Below, piece by piece: positions 8,129 to 17,782 of a DNA stretch of 60,597 nt; positions within the stretch are counted from its first letter, which is position 1; each line of letters begins with the position of its first letter. Both the position numbers and the translations under genes were made by a program. Source of the stretch: Sphingopyxis sp. H050 (lineage in GTDB: Bacteria > Pseudomonadota > Alphaproteobacteria > Sphingomonadales > Sphingomonadaceae); contig NZ_LNRZ01000014.1 of NCBI RefSeq assembly GCF_001468265.1, positions 1 to 60,597 of the forward strand, read 5' to 3'. Under the pieces are notes generated by a model. The model was not told the origin of the DNA. It made no database searches and worked only from the letters and a program-made list of their open reading frames with translations.

Positions 8129-9418
8129 ATGGATTTTCTCAAGCGCAAGCCCAAGGATCTGGATGGCGCCGAGGCCGATGGCCGCGATGCGGTCGATGAA
8201 ACGGGCTCGATCATCGACAATGACAAGGCACAGAAGCGGCAGAGAATGCTGTTTTTTGGGCTGGGTGGTGTCGCGGTCGTGGCTTCGACCATGTATGTCT
8301 TGCGGACGGAAACCGTGGTTGAAGAGGCAACCAAGCCTGGGCACGAGACCGAGGTTTCGACTGATGCCCTGATGAACCGACAGCGCGTCGATCAGGAATG
8401 GATGGCCATCTACGAGGGTCAGGTTAACTCCCAGGATCAGCGTCTCAAGGGCGTCGAAGCGCAGGCTGGCCAGGTTGCGCAGTTGCAAAGCGAGATTCAG
8501 GCTCTGCGCGGTGAAAATGCCGCGATGGCGCGCGACGGGCAGCAGGTACTCGAGGCCTATGAGCGTGAGAACCAGCAACTGCGCCAGCAGGTCACCAGGG
8601 GCAATGCCCGCCCGACTGCGCCCGGACCTGTTGCGGCTGCCCGTGATATGGGCGTGTCTTCGCCAGCTGCATCCGGCGCACCTTCCGCCGCAATCCCCCG
8701 CCGCGGCAGCGACGTGCAGATGGTGTCCTTCGCGCAAGCAGGCGGGACGGGCTCGCGCATTGATCCCGCCAAGGCCCCTGCGGTTTACACCGACTCCCCG
8801 AACTACCTTCCGCCCAATTCAATCGCGAATGCCACCGTGGTGGTCGGCGTTGATGCGACGACCAATACCCGCAGCCAGAGTGACCCTCTGCCGGTTCTTC
8901 TGCGCATCACGGGCCCGGCGCGCTCGGTCTATGGTGACGGCAAGCTGCTCGCGACCCGCGTGCAGGGCTGCATGGTCAATGGTGCGGCTTACGGCGATCT
9001 CTCCAGCGAAAAGGTCTATGTGAAGCTACAGCGCATGACCTGCGCGCAGCCCGGCGGGCGCTTTGCGGTGTCAGAGGTCAAGGGCTTCATTGCCTTTGGC
9101 GGCAAAGTCGGCGTTCGCGGACGGGTTGTCAGCCGTGAAGGCTCGCTGACCACGCAAGCCTTTCTTGCAGGGCTGGTGAGCGGGGTAGGCAACGCCTTCC
9201 AGGGTGCCAACCAGATCCCCCGGATTTCCCAAGATCCCGTGCTCCCGTCAGCTTCCGATGTCGGCATTCAGGCGATTGGCGGCGGCGCGGCCAACGCCGG
9301 GAACACTCTCTCCGATTATCTGATCGAACGGGCCGAGCAATATCAGCCGGTCGTCGAGATGCCCACCGGTGCTGCGGTCGAGGTCGTGTTCCTCGACGGC
9401 ACCTTCATCAGGAATTGA
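8129..9418 (+). CDS. traB: TraB, VirB10-like scaffold
   Basis: A 429-residue VirB10-like protein. One transmembrane helix (residues about 32-53) follows a charged cytoplasmic tail, then a coiled coil of about 70 residues (QDQRLKGVEAQAGQVAQLQSE and onwards), a proline/alanine linker, and the C-terminal beta-barrel domain with YLPPNSIANATVVVGVDA, GCMVNGAAYGDLSSEKVYVK and VEVVFLDGTF. It spans both membranes and transmits energy to the outer-membrane pore. The following DsbC-like gene starts just after its stop. Confidence 0.9.
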   Translation: MDFLKRKPKDLDGAEADGRDAVDETGSIIDNDKAQKRQRMLFFGLGGVAVVASTMYVLRTETVVEEATKPGHETEVSTDALMNRQRVDQEWMAIYEGQVNSQDQRLKGVEAQAGQVAQLQSEIQALRGENAAMARDGQQVLEAYERENQQLRQQVTRGNARPTAPGPVAAARDMGVSSPAASGAPSAAIPRRGSDVQMVSFAQAGGTGSRIDPAKAPAVYTDSPNYLPPNSIANATVVVGVDATTNTRSQSDPLPVLLRITGPARSVYGDGKLLATRVQGCMVNGAAYGDLSSEKVYVKLQRMTCAQPGGRFAVSEVKGFIAFGGKVGVRGRVVSREGSLTTQAFLAGLVSGVGNAFQGANQIPRISQDPVLPSASDVGIQAIGGGAANAGNTLSDYLIERAEQYQPVVEMPTGAAVEVVFLDGTFIRN

Positions 9419-9426
9419 GGCCCGTC

Positions 9427-10269
9427 ATGGAATTCAAATGGACCACATGGAAGGTCGCAGGGGCCGCCCTTGCGCTCACTGGCTCCCTCGCCGCAATTGC
9501 AGCCGCCGCTCATGCCGCGGCGGCAGACGACGCTGCGACGATCAAGGCAGCGCTGGTCAAACGTCTCCCCAAGACCGAGATCACCACGATCGACTGCGAC
9601 AAGATCGAGGGCGTTTGCGAAGTTCAGGCACGCCAGAACCTCTTCTACATCGACCGCTCGGCGCGCTATCTCATCATTGGCCGTGTCTACGACATGGAGA
9701 CCAAGCAGGATCTCACAGCCGCCCGGTTGCTCGAGATGAACCCGGACATGCTGGTCGGCGCGGGGGGCGCTGGGGAGCAAGAGGACGCTGCCGAGCCGAC
9801 ACCGGCACGGCAGGCAGGTGCGGGCGGCGCGCAGCCACTGCCACGTATCGATCCCGCAGCGCTGGCAGCTCTGCCCTCGAGCGGCAGCGTCGTGATGGGC
9901 AAGGGTGGCCGGACGCTCACCGTCTTCAGCGATTTCCGGTGCGGGTATTGCAAACGCCTCCACGAAACCCTCGCGACGCTCGACGTCAAGGTCGTTGAGC
10001 GCCCGATTTCGGTGCTCGGCACCCGTCCAATCTCCGAGGCGGTCATCTGTGCGACCGACAAGCGCCGCGCGGTGAACGAAGCCTATGATGGAGGCGCGAT
10101 CACGAGCGGTCGGCGCTGCGACACCTCGGGCCTTGATGCCAATGAGGCCTTTGCGAGGCAACATGGGTTCACCGGCACCCCGGTCATTGTGCGCGACGAT
10201 GGCGCTGTCCTTCACGGCTTCCGCCCTCGCGAATTCCTCGAAACCTGGCTGAAGGAGAAGGTGTCATGA
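9427..10269 (+). CDS. DsbC-like periplasmic disulfide isomerase
   Basis: A secreted thioredoxin-fold protein of about 280 residues. A signal peptide ends near AHAAAA, an N-terminal dimerisation-like region follows (IKAALVKRLPKTEITTIDC and YLIIGRVYDM), then an alanine/proline linker and the catalytic domain with CGYC in FSDFRCGYCKRLHETL and the cis-proline in TGTPVIV. It most likely shuffles disulfides in the cysteine-rich TraN, TraU and TraH proteins made from the same operon. ATG 9427 is preferred to the upstream TTG because GAGG precedes it. It overlaps traV by 4 bases. Confidence 0.88.
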   Translation: MEFKWTTWKVAGAALALTGSLAAIAAAAHAAAADDAATIKAALVKRLPKTEITTIDCDKIEGVCEVQARQNLFYIDRSARYLIIGRVYDMETKQDLTAARLLEMNPDMLVGAGGAGEQEDAAEPTPARQAGAGGAQPLPRIDPAALAALPSSGSVVMGKGGRTLTVFSDFRCGYCKRLHETLATLDVKVVERPISVLGTRPISEAVICATDKRRAVNEAYDGGAITSGRRCDTSGLDANEAFARQHGFTGTPVIVRDDGAVLHGFRPREFLETWLKEKVS

Positions 10270-10988
10270 ACACCAAAGGCGCATTGGCAATCGCGGCTGT
10301 GACGTTCGGGCTGTCGGCCTGTACGACGCTCGGTACCAACGTCAGCGGCAAGTTTCGCTGCGAGGCTGCAGACGGTATCTGCGCGCCTTCTCTGGTGATC
10401 GATGACAGCGCAATTGCGCGGATCGAGGAAACGACCTCGGCGGATCTTCTGAACCCTGCAGGTCCATTCCGGATGGACGACGGGATCTCCGCGCCTGTGC
10501 GAGGCCAGTCGCTCGGTTTCGAAGCCCTCGTTGCGCGTTCGTCGCCGAGTTACGAGCTGTCTGTCGTGTTTCCGGGCTACACGGATGCCGCAGGCACAGC
10601 CCATGCCCGCATCGCGGTGCCAGTTAAGGCGATGCTCCCGGGCCGGGGCGATGCTCTCGAGACAATTGCGCTACGAGGTGCAAAGCCTGCGCGTGCTCAG
10701 GGGCTGTTGGCGGCCGCCGAGAGCGCACCGCAATTCATGGCGATTGCCCCTGGCATCTTGGATGACGGTCAGCCAGGTTCCGTGGGCGCTGAGACTGCCA
10801 TGGCGTCCAATCTTCCAAAGACCCCAGCGCCGATCCAGCAGGCCCCAGCCCAGCAAGCGGCTTCTCAGCCTGCCAACCCGATCGCTGAGATCGAGGCGAA
10901 GGTCTCCGAGCGCCTCGCATCACAGCAGCGATTGCCGAGGCGCGAGGCCGCCTCATTCCCTGCAACGCCCCCTGCAACGCCGGAGTAA
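10266..10988 (+). CDS. traV: TraV lipoprotein
   Basis: A 240-residue outer-membrane lipoprotein. The lipobox LSAC lies at residues 16-19 after a short signal sequence. Two cysteines follow in FRCEAADGIC, a spacing conserved in TraV. The rest is a beta segment and a long proline/glutamine-rich tail. TraV anchors the TraB-TraK core in the outer membrane. The gene starts inside the end of the DsbC-like gene and precedes traC. Confidence 0.85.
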   Translation: MNTKGALAIAAVTFGLSACTTLGTNVSGKFRCEAADGICAPSLVIDDSAIARIEETTSADLLNPAGPFRMDDGISAPVRGQSLGFEALVARSSPSYELSVVFPGYTDAAGTAHARIAVPVKAMLPGRGDALETIALRGAKPARAQGLLAAAESAPQFMAIAPGILDDGQPGSVGAETAMASNLPKTPAPIQQAPAQQAASQPANPIAEIEAKVSERLASQQRLPRREAASFPATPPATPE

Positions 10989-10994
10989 CGCGCC

Positions 10995-13568
10995 ATGCTG
11001 CAGGCCTTCACCAACATCATCGATCTGGTAACCGGCGACGCTCGCAAGCCTGAGCAGAACGCTCGGCCTGCCAGCGTGCCAATGCTCTCCCATTTCCTCG
11101 GGTATCGCTCGTTCGATGAGGAGAAGCGTATCTTTCATCAGGTCCGCTCGAAGGGTTTCATCATCGAGCTCGCGCCGCTTGTCGGTGCAAACGACCGGGT
11201 CAATGATGTGATCGGGTCGCTGTTCTCCGACATTCTTCTGCCCGGCACCAAGTTCTCGGTCACGAACTATTCGAGTCCGCGCGTTGCTGAGAAACTTCAG
11301 GCCTGGGCGTTGCCGCGCTACAAGGCTTCGGGGGTTTTCCAGACGCTCGCCCGTCACCGCGTCGACAAGTTGCGCAATGGAGCATGGTCCACTCTTGCGA
11401 GCGATGGCCCGTTCTTTGTGCGGAGCTTTCGCGTGCTGCTCGCGGTCGGGATAAGTGACGGTTCGGGCCTTTCGACCGATGACCTCCTTACCATGCGCGA
11501 GGGGATCATATCCGCGCTCGATTCCATCGATGTGCCGGTCAAGGAATTCGCGCCAACCGACCTGATCCGCTTCTTCGATGAGATCCTCGCCCCGTCCACT
11601 GGCGCTGGCGACGAAGTGCCGGGATACAACCGGTTCGATCCTATCAATGAGCAGTGCATCAGGCGCGATCTCGTCACCCATGTCGGTCGTGACCGCCTTG
11701 TGCTTGAGGCACAGTCGTTGCGGCCAACGGGCTCATCAGTCGATGGCGTGCCCGAGTTAAAGGACTTCGTGCCTGAGCGCTTCGATGTGCGCACCATGGC
11801 GGTGCGCAATTTTCCGGATCGTTGGGCACCCTGGGACAGCCAGAAGGTGATTGGGGACATCTTCAACCCCAAGCTCTCGCTGCCTTGTCCTGTCTTGCAG
11901 ACGGCTTGTGGAGTGATCCCCAATCAGGAGTCTTCCGAAGCGAAGGCCGGCTACAAGTTCGTGCGCACCAGCTCGCTTGCGGAAGGCAAGGGCGTGAAGC
12001 TTGTGCCCAAGCTGCGTACCGAAGCGGCTGAGTGGCAGTTCGTTGCCGACCGGGTCAAGCAGGGCGAGAAGCTCGTGTCCTGCTACTATGCTGTTACGAT
12101 CATCGCGCCGAAGGGCCGGGGCGAGCCCTGCGAGCGCACGCTGAAGGCTCTCTACAAGGCGAGCGGGTGGGATCTGATTGACGAGACCCATATCCAGCTT
12201 CCCGCCTTCATGGCGCACTTTCCGCTGCTGCTGGCTGACGGGCTCGACAGCGACCTCAAGCGGATGAAGCGCATGCGCACCATGCGGTCGGCGAACCTTG
12301 CCGCGATTGCGCCGATCCAGGGCGAATACATCGGTGGCAACATCCCGCACCTGCTCTTCGTAGGTCGCCGGGGGCAGCCGCAATTCTGGTCCCCCTTCCA
12401 GAACAGTGCCGGCAACCACAATGTCGCGATCTCCGGCAAGTCCGGCTCGGGCAAGTCGGTGCTGCTGCAGGACCTCACGGCAAGCTTTGCAGGGGTCGGG
12501 GCCAAGACCATCGTGATCGATGACGGCCGCAGTTTCGAGCATATGGCCAAGGCGCTGGGCGGGACCTTCACCGAGTTCAAGCTGTCTTCGGGCATTTCGA
12601 TCAACCCGTTTCGCATGATCGACGAGGCCCTTGCCGAAGGTGACGACGACTATCTGGTCGATTGCCTTGCGATGCTCAAATCCATCGTGTCGCAGATGGC
12701 GCGCAACGAGACCCGGCTCAATGACACGGAGCGCGGGCTTATCGACCAGGCGGTCAATCTTGTGTGGGACACCCATGGGCGGGACGGCACCATCGATCAC
12801 GTGATGCAGGCCCTCAAGGGCCACGAGCATCCCTTCGCTTATGATCTGGCGACCTCGCTGCTGCCGTTCGCGGCCAAGGGAACATACGGGAAGTTCTTCC
12901 TTGGCGATGCCAACCTTGATCTGTCGGCCGATCTTACCGTGTTCGAGCTCTCGGACCTTGCGACCCGGGTGGAGCTGCGCGGCGTCGTTCTGACCTCGAT
13001 CATGTTCATTGCCTCGCAGGTCATGCGCCGGATGGACCGCGCGATCCCGAAACCGCTGATCATCGATGAGGCCTGGCAGATGCTGAAGGGCGGGGCGATG
13101 GCCGACTTCGTCGAGACCTATTCGCGCACCTGCCGCAAATATGGCGGCGCGCTGATCACTGCCACGCAGTCGATCCACGATTACTACAAATCCGAAGGCT
13201 CGCGGGCCGCCCTCGAAAACTCCGACTGGTTCCTCATCCTCCAGCAGAAGGGCGAAACCATCTCGGATTTTCGCAATTCGGACCGGTTCGAGATGGACAA
13301 CATGACCGAGGCTTTGCTCCGGTCGCTGAAGCGAAACGGCACCGACTACTCGGACATTTTCATCCGCGGCCCAGAGACTGAATGCGTCGCTCGCCTGGTC
13401 CTCGACCGGTTTTCGGGCACGCTCTATTCATCGAGCCCGCACGTCTTCGCTCAGATTGAGGACTATGTGCAGCGTGGCTACCGGATGCCCGATGCCATCG
13501 AGGCAGTCGCATTCCCTGAAGAGCATCAGGTGCCTGAATATCTTCCGATGAGGGAGGCTGCAGAATGA
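10995..13568 (+). CDS. traC: TraC, VirB4-like ATPase
   Basis: An 857-residue cytoplasmic ATPase that powers pilus assembly. The Walker A motif GKSGSGKSVLL lies near residue 480 and the Walker B in KPLIIDEAWQML near residue 690, followed by the ITATQSIHDYY sensor region. The length and the N-terminal TraC_F_IV-type domain match the F-type family rather than P-type VirB4. It overlaps the next gene by 4 bases. An antisense open frame of 473 codons inside it is a codon-bias shadow. Confidence 0.93.
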   Translation: MLQAFTNIIDLVTGDARKPEQNARPASVPMLSHFLGYRSFDEEKRIFHQVRSKGFIIELAPLVGANDRVNDVIGSLFSDILLPGTKFSVTNYSSPRVAEKLQAWALPRYKASGVFQTLARHRVDKLRNGAWSTLASDGPFFVRSFRVLLAVGISDGSGLSTDDLLTMREGIISALDSIDVPVKEFAPTDLIRFFDEILAPSTGAGDEVPGYNRFDPINEQCIRRDLVTHVGRDRLVLEAQSLRPTGSSVDGVPELKDFVPERFDVRTMAVRNFPDRWAPWDSQKVIGDIFNPKLSLPCPVLQTACGVIPNQESSEAKAGYKFVRTSSLAEGKGVKLVPKLRTEAAEWQFVADRVKQGEKLVSCYYAVTIIAPKGRGEPCERTLKALYKASGWDLIDETHIQLPAFMAHFPLLLADGLDSDLKRMKRMRTMRSANLAAIAPIQGEYIGGNIPHLLFVGRRGQPQFWSPFQNSAGNHNVAISGKSGSGKSVLLQDLTASFAGVGAKTIVIDDGRSFEHMAKALGGTFTEFKLSSGISINPFRMIDEALAEGDDDYLVDCLAMLKSIVSQMARNETRLNDTERGLIDQAVNLVWDTHGRDGTIDHVMQALKGHEHPFAYDLATSLLPFAAKGTYGKFFLGDANLDLSADLTVFELSDLATRVELRGVVLTSIMFIASQVMRRMDRAIPKPLIIDEAWQMLKGGAMADFVETYSRTCRKYGGALITATQSIHDYYKSEGSRAALENSDWFLILQQKGETISDFRNSDRFEMDNMTEALLRSLKRNGTDYSDIFIRGPETECVARLVLDRFSGTLYSSSPHVFAQIEDYVQRGYRMPDAIEAVAFPEEHQVPEYLPMREAAE

Positions 13569-13942
13569 GCACGCCTTCTCGTCCCTTGGCACGTCCCCTT
13601 GGCCGTTCCCCGATGCGTCACTCGGCCATTGCGCGCCGCAAGAAGGCCGCTCAGGATCTTGTCGTTATTGCCCTTCGGTTCAGCGGTTGGCTTGCCACCA
13701 GCGCGCTTGCGACCCTGGGCATCGCCACGCTGTTCTTCCTCGTGCTTGGCGGCTTCACTCTCGATGGCCTGATGCTTCATCTGGACAATCTCGCGTCGCG
13801 CTTCGTTGCCGCCGACGCTTCGAGACGCGGCCAGTTCGCGGCCATCAGCTTCGGCGTCATGCTCACGGGCTTTGTGCTGATCGCCTTCTTCCGCCGCGCG
13901 AGCCTGATTTCAGCCTTTTCTATTGCCGGAGATGACCAATGA
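13565..13942 (+). CDS. small membrane protein of the tra operon
   Basis: A 125-residue protein with a basic N-terminus and two hydrophobic helices (residues about 35-62 and 94-110). It is coupled by 4-base overlaps to traC before and trbI after. No F-plasmid counterpart is evident to me, although unnamed small membrane proteins at this site occur in other compact F-type systems. The role is unknown. Confidence 0.65.
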   Translation: MSTPSRPLARPLGRSPMRHSAIARRKKAAQDLVVIALRFSGWLATSALATLGIATLFFLVLGGFTLDGLMLHLDNLASRFVAADASRRGQFAAISFGVMLTGFVLIAFFRRASLISAFSIAGDDQ

Positions 13943-14490
13943 CTGACCTTTTCGACCATATGGCGGCGCCTGCCACACCCGCTTCGGCAAAGGCCTCACA
14001 GGTCAGACGTCGCAGTCGCTTTGCCGCGCTGTCGGCTCGTGAAATCCTCCTGTTCGCGGGCGCTGCGGCGACCTTTGTCTGGGGGGCCTGGGTGACCAAG
14101 AGTGTTGCCGCACAGGGGGCAGGGCAGCAGGAATTCGTCCAGCTTCAGCTGCAGGGCATCATCGGGGATTATCTCCAGGCACAGGCACGCTCGAATGCCG
14201 ACGAGCAGACTGCTGCGCGGCAGACCGCTGTCTTCATGGCAGCGCTTGATGAGACTGTATCTGGCCTGTCGAAGTCCGGGAAAGTCGTGCTCGTTCATGA
14301 GGCGATCGTGGGCGGCGAGGTTCCCGACGTCACGCAGAGCGTGAAGACTGCCGTTTACGCAAAGGTTCCGCGTCCCCAACCCGCCCAAGCGCTTGGCGCC
14401 GCTCCCCAGGGTCAGGCGGCCCGCGTTGAACAAGAGATGCAGGCCTTCATGGCTGCCAATCAGGGGCGTCAGCGCGATGGCAAACCCTGA
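13939..14490 (+). CDS. trbI: TrbI-like F-type transfer protein
   Basis: A 183-residue bitopic protein with a cytoplasmic basic stretch, one transmembrane helix (residues about 37-56) and a periplasmic domain. Its place between traC and traW and its layout match F-type TrbI, which modulates pilus retraction and outgrowth. The C-terminal tail is alanine/glutamine-rich. Its last bases overlap the start of the signal peptidase gene. Confidence 0.75.
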   Translation: MTDLFDHMAAPATPASAKASQVRRRSRFAALSAREILLFAGAAATFVWGAWVTKSVAAQGAGQQEFVQLQLQGIIGDYLQAQARSNADEQTAARQTAVFMAALDETVSGLSKSGKVVLVHEAIVGGEVPDVTQSVKTAVYAKVPRPQPAQALGAAPQGQAARVEQEMQAFMAANQGRQRDGKP

Positions 14491-15076
14491 TCCGCTCCCT
14501 CGTTCGGCTCAACGCAAGGGGTTTGCTCGGCTTTTGTCGGACAGTGAGCCCCCTGTGAAGACAGGTGCGACCAGACGCCTTTCGACCGGTGGCAGGCTTG
14601 TGGCGATCGCTGCTGTCTGTCTCGTTGCAGGTGCCCTCAGCGCAGCTTCGAAGTGGAGCGAGAACCACGCGTTGATGATCAACGTGACGGACTCGCTCCC
14701 GAACTGGGCGTTCGTGGTCGAGGCCAGGCGTTTTCCGGTGCGCGGGGACTATGTGGTTTTCCATCCCGGTCATGATCCCATTACGGTCAAGTATTTTGGG
14801 GCGAAGCCGGCGGCTTTCACCAAGATCGCTCTTGGTCTGCCGGGCGACATGGTGACGCGCATCGGGAATGATGTGCACGTCAACGGCAAGCGTGTGGCGA
14901 CCATCAAACCGATGACGAAGCGCGGCGATCGTCTTGCCGCTGGCCCGCTCGGGGTTGTGCCGGAAGGCTGCATTTTTGCAGGCACACCGCACAAGGACGG
15001 GTTCGACAGCCGCTATGCCCACATCGGTTTTGTGTGCCGCGACCGGCTTGTCGGCACCGGGCAGCCAATCCTGTGA
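14477..15076 (+). CDS. traF: S26-family conjugative signal peptidase (TraF type)
   Basis: A 199-residue membrane-anchored serine protease. One N-terminal transmembrane helix (GGRLVAIAAVCLVAGAL) is followed by the catalytic serine region NVTDSLPNWAF and the lysine box FTKIALGLPGDMV. The end contains the GTPHKDGFDSRY box of S26 enzymes. It probably processes prepilin. In the operon it occupies the place where F carries no protease. ATG 14477 is chosen because the upstream frame belongs to trbI. Its stop overlaps the GTG of traW. Confidence 0.87.
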   Translation: MANPDPLPRSAQRKGFARLLSDSEPPVKTGATRRLSTGGRLVAIAAVCLVAGALSAASKWSENHALMINVTDSLPNWAFVVEARRFPVRGDYVVFHPGHDPITVKYFGAKPAAFTKIALGLPGDMVTRIGNDVHVNGKRVATIKPMTKRGDRLAAGPLGVVPEGCIFAGTPHKDGFDSRYAHIGFVCRDRLVGTGQPIL

Positions 15077-15735
15077 GGGTCGCTTTCTCCTTCCTCGTTG
15101 CTGGCGGACTTGCGGTGTCAGCGACGGCTTCGAGCGGCGGGGCAGTGTCTGGGCAAAGCGTCGACCACGGGCAGATGGGCCAGACCTGGCCCATTGCTGA
15201 GCCAGATCTCCTGAGCGTTATCAAGGCGCGGCTCGACCATGCGGCTGCGACCGGAAAACTCGATCAGATGAATCGCCAGTTCGCCGAAAAGGTGAAGGCG
15301 AGGGTGATGCGACCGGTCCCGGTCTCCGGGATTTCGCCTGCGGAAGAGACCCGGAGCTGGGAGTTCGATCCCTCGATCCGGATCGACAAGGACATCCGCG
15401 ATCACAAAGGAAACCCGATTGCTGTGGCCGGTCAGCGCGTCAACCCGCTTGCCGCTGCTGGGCTTAGCAAGAAGCTCCTCTTTGTTGATGGAGACGACCC
15501 GGCAGAAGTCGAATGGGCGATTAAGCACGGGGGTGATGCGCGCGCCAAGATCATCTTCGTTGATGGCTCTCCCTTCGAGCTCATGAAGGCTCACCAGCGC
15601 CGGTTCTACTTTGATCAGGACGGCCGTCTTACCAGCTATTTCGGGATACGCCGGACCCCGGCGCTGGTCGAGCAGCGGGGCGACGTCCTCATAGTCACTG
15701 AGCAAGCCATTGCGCGCAAGGGGAGGGGGGCATGA
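15073..15735 (+). CDS. traW: TraW, F-type pilus assembly protein
   Basis: A periplasmic protein of about 220 residues. The GTG at 15073 overlaps the preceding stop and starts a signal peptide (VRVAFSFLVAGGLAVSATAS). TraW features include WPIAEPDLL after the signal, the central GNPIAVAGQRVNPL and the C-terminal FIDG-like FVDGSPFELM and YFGIRRTPALV. TraW works with TrbC and TraU in pilus extension. Confidence 0.87.
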   Translation: MRVAFSFLVAGGLAVSATASSGGAVSGQSVDHGQMGQTWPIAEPDLLSVIKARLDHAAATGKLDQMNRQFAEKVKARVMRPVPVSGISPAEETRSWEFDPSIRIDKDIRDHKGNPIAVAGQRVNPLAAAGLSKKLLFVDGDDPAEVEWAIKHGGDARAKIIFVDGSPFELMKAHQRRFYFDQDGRLTSYFGIRRTPALVEQRGDVLIVTEQAIARKGRGA

Positions 15736-16004
15736 ACTCCTGGCGCAATCTGGTTCCGGCGCCTCTTGCTGCGCCCGAAACGCGCGCGCTCAAGGCGGCA
15801 CGTTTGCGCACGATGACCGGGCTCTTTCTGGTCGCTGCCCTCGTCGTCTCGTTCGGGGCACTTCGGGCGCTAACCGGCATCTTTGCTCTCGCAATGTTCG
15901 CAGGCGCTACGACCTTCGCTCTGCTTCAGGGGTTCCTTTGGGTCCGGGCCAAGAACGCGGCGGATGATGCCTGGCTGATGAGGGAGAGAGACGATGCGCT
16001 CTAG
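15732..16004 (+). CDS. small membrane protein of the tra operon
   Basis: A 90-residue protein with two adjacent transmembrane helices (TGLFLVAALVVSFGALRAL and GIFALAMFAGATTFALL). It overlaps traW and traU, so it is a genuine operon member. I know no named homologue. Confidence 0.6.
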   Translation: MNSWRNLVPAPLAAPETRALKAARLRTMTGLFLVAALVVSFGALRALTGIFALAMFAGATTFALLQGFLWVRAKNAADDAWLMRERDDAL

Positions 16005-17034
16005 GCTCCTTGCGCTCCTCCTGGGCTTTGCGTCCCTGTTTATGGCGGCAACCGTGCTGGCCCCTCCGGTTCTGGCTCAGGGTCTTCCGAGCGGGCCTGG
16101 CCGGTGCTCAGGCAGTTTCGTCAATCCGGTGACCGATGTGTGCTGGGGCTGCATGTTCCCCTTGTCGCTGGGGTCGCTCAAGATTTGGCCATCATCGCGT
16201 ACTGACACCGACAATCCGGATCTTCCGATCTGCGCCTGCGGCACGCCGGTGCCGCGCATCGGCCTTGCAATCGGGTTCTGGGAGCCGGTCCGGCTGATTG
16301 ATGTCTCGACCAAGCCGTGGTGCTTTCCGAACCTTGGCGGCATCAAGCTCGACCCCGGTTTTTCGATCGGTAACGGTTATGCCTCGGATGGCGCGCAGCT
16401 AGGGGGCCAGTCCCAGCGCACCGCCAAATACCACGTGCACTATTACATCTACCCGCTTCTCTACTGGCTCGAGGTGGTGACCGATTTCCTCTGTCTCGAG
16501 GCGAGCTCGTTCGACGTTGCCTATATGAGCGAGATCGATCCGCTTTGGCAGGACGACGAGCTGGCATCTCTGCTCAATCCCGAGGCCGCCCTTTTCACCT
16601 CAGTCATCGCGCAGGCCGCCTGCTCGGCCGATTGCATCTCGGCCAGCGCAAGATTGCCAATGGACGAGCTGTTCTGGTGCTCTGGTTGCCAAGGTTCGAT
16701 GTATCCGATGAACGGCAATGTTGGTGCCAATATCGGCATCAAGCAGTCAGCGCGGCTCGCGGCCGAGCGCATGGTCTACAAGCTCCACCGTCAGGGTCTC
16801 GCCTGGGGCACCAGCGGATCGAAAGCGCTGTGTTCCAAGTACATCATGCCGATCCTCAAGAAGAGCCAGTACCGGATGCAGCAGGTAAATCCGACGCCCA
16901 TGGTGAGTGGCCGCGAAGCCTGTTCTCCGATTGGAGCGACCACGATCTTGCCCAAATCTGGGCAGGTCTATCCCGTCAAAGGCGAGGATGTCGGCTTCCT
17001 CCTCTGGCGCAAACGCAATTGCTGCATGTTGTGA
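15994..17034 (+). CDS. traU: TraU, F-type transfer protein
   Basis: A 346-residue secreted cysteine-rich protein. A signal peptide ends near VLAQG. Family motifs include NPVTDVCWGCMFPLSLG, CACGTPVPRIGLAIGFWEP and KPWCFPNLGG. About 15 cysteines explain the need for the DsbC-like isomerase. TraU is needed for DNA transfer more than for pilus growth. The start overlaps the preceding small gene by 11 bases. Confidence 0.92.
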   Translation: MRSRLLALLLGFASLFMAATVLAPPVLAQGLPSGPGRCSGSFVNPVTDVCWGCMFPLSLGSLKIWPSSRTDTDNPDLPICACGTPVPRIGLAIGFWEPVRLIDVSTKPWCFPNLGGIKLDPGFSIGNGYASDGAQLGGQSQRTAKYHVHYYIYPLLYWLEVVTDFLCLEASSFDVAYMSEIDPLWQDDELASLLNPEAALFTSVIAQAACSADCISASARLPMDELFWCSGCQGSMYPMNGNVGANIGIKQSARLAAERMVYKLHRQGLAWGTSGSKALCSKYIMPILKKSQYRMQQVNPTPMVSGREACSPIGATTILPKSGQVYPVKGEDVGFLLWRKRNCCML

Positions 17035-17044
17035 GGTCGCGCCA

Positions 17045-17782
17045 ATGAACCGCAGAGGACTCTTCCCCGCTCTCGCCGCCAGCCTGCTGCTTGGTGTTAC
17101 AGCCGTCGTTGCCCAGGATTTGACGGACTTCGACCCGAAAGCGATCGAGGCGCGGGCCGATACATTCAAGGCCGACGCCCAGGCGCTCTTCGACTATGCT
17201 ACCGCTAACGCGCAAACCCAAGGCGAAGAGGCGCAGACGGTTGTCGCGCAAGGCTATGAGGCAGTTGAAGGCCTCGATGTGTCGCAGATCGCCGGCAAGG
17301 ATGGCCCGGTCGACTTCGACGAAATGGTGGCTGGCGCCAGGGCCGGCATGGCCCGCCCCAAGGGTGCGCCGCTGTTCGTGGCATTCGCCAGCCTGTCGAT
17401 GCCAGAAGAGGCGCTCGCACAGATGATCGCCGACACGACCAGAGCAGGCGGCGTTGTCGTTTTCCGCGGCTTCTCCACCGGTAATCCGCAGACCTTCATC
17501 AGCGGTATCCGCAAGGTTACAGACCAGTCTGGCGCAAGCAACGTGGCAATCGATCCCCGGCTGTTTCGATCCTTCGGCGTCGACCGGGTGCCTACCTATG
17601 TGGCTCTAGCGACCGATTTCGAGCCCTGCGATCAGCTCGATTGTGTGACCGCGCCGCCGCCGCATGATCGCATCTCAGGCAATACCAGTGTGGCTTATGT
17701 GCTCGAGACCTTCGCCGGGGCCAACGGTCCGGGCGCGCCGGTTGCCCGTCTCGCCCTTGCCAATCTGAGGGGGAAGAGGTGA
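17045..17782 (+). CDS. trbC: TrbC, F-type pilus assembly protein
   Basis: A 245-residue periplasmic protein of the TrbC_Ftype family. It has a signal peptide (MNRRGLFPALAASLLLGVTA) and a thioredoxin-like domain without a CXXC pair (PLFVAFASLSMPEEALAQM, VVVFRGF and VDRVPTYVAL). It normally stabilises TraW. ATG 17045 is chosen because the frame further upstream lies within traU. Its stop overlaps the GTG of traN. Confidence 0.87.
   Translation: MNRRGLFPALAASLLLGVTAVVAQDLTDFDPKAIEARADTFKADAQALFDYATANAQTQGEEAQTVVAQGYEAVEGLDVSQIAGKDGPVDFDEMVAGARAGMARPKGAPLFVAFASLSMPEEALAQMIADTTRAGGVVVFRGFSTGNPQTFISGIRKVTDQSGASNVAIDPRLFRSFGVDRVPTYVALATDFEPCDQLDCVTAPPPHDRISGNTSVAYVLETFAGANGPGAPVARLALANLRGKR

Noticed and set aside
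11757..13178. 473-codon open frame antisense to traC
   Set aside because: It is a codon-bias shadow of a well-supported ATPase gene in GC-rich DNA; the product shows no domain.
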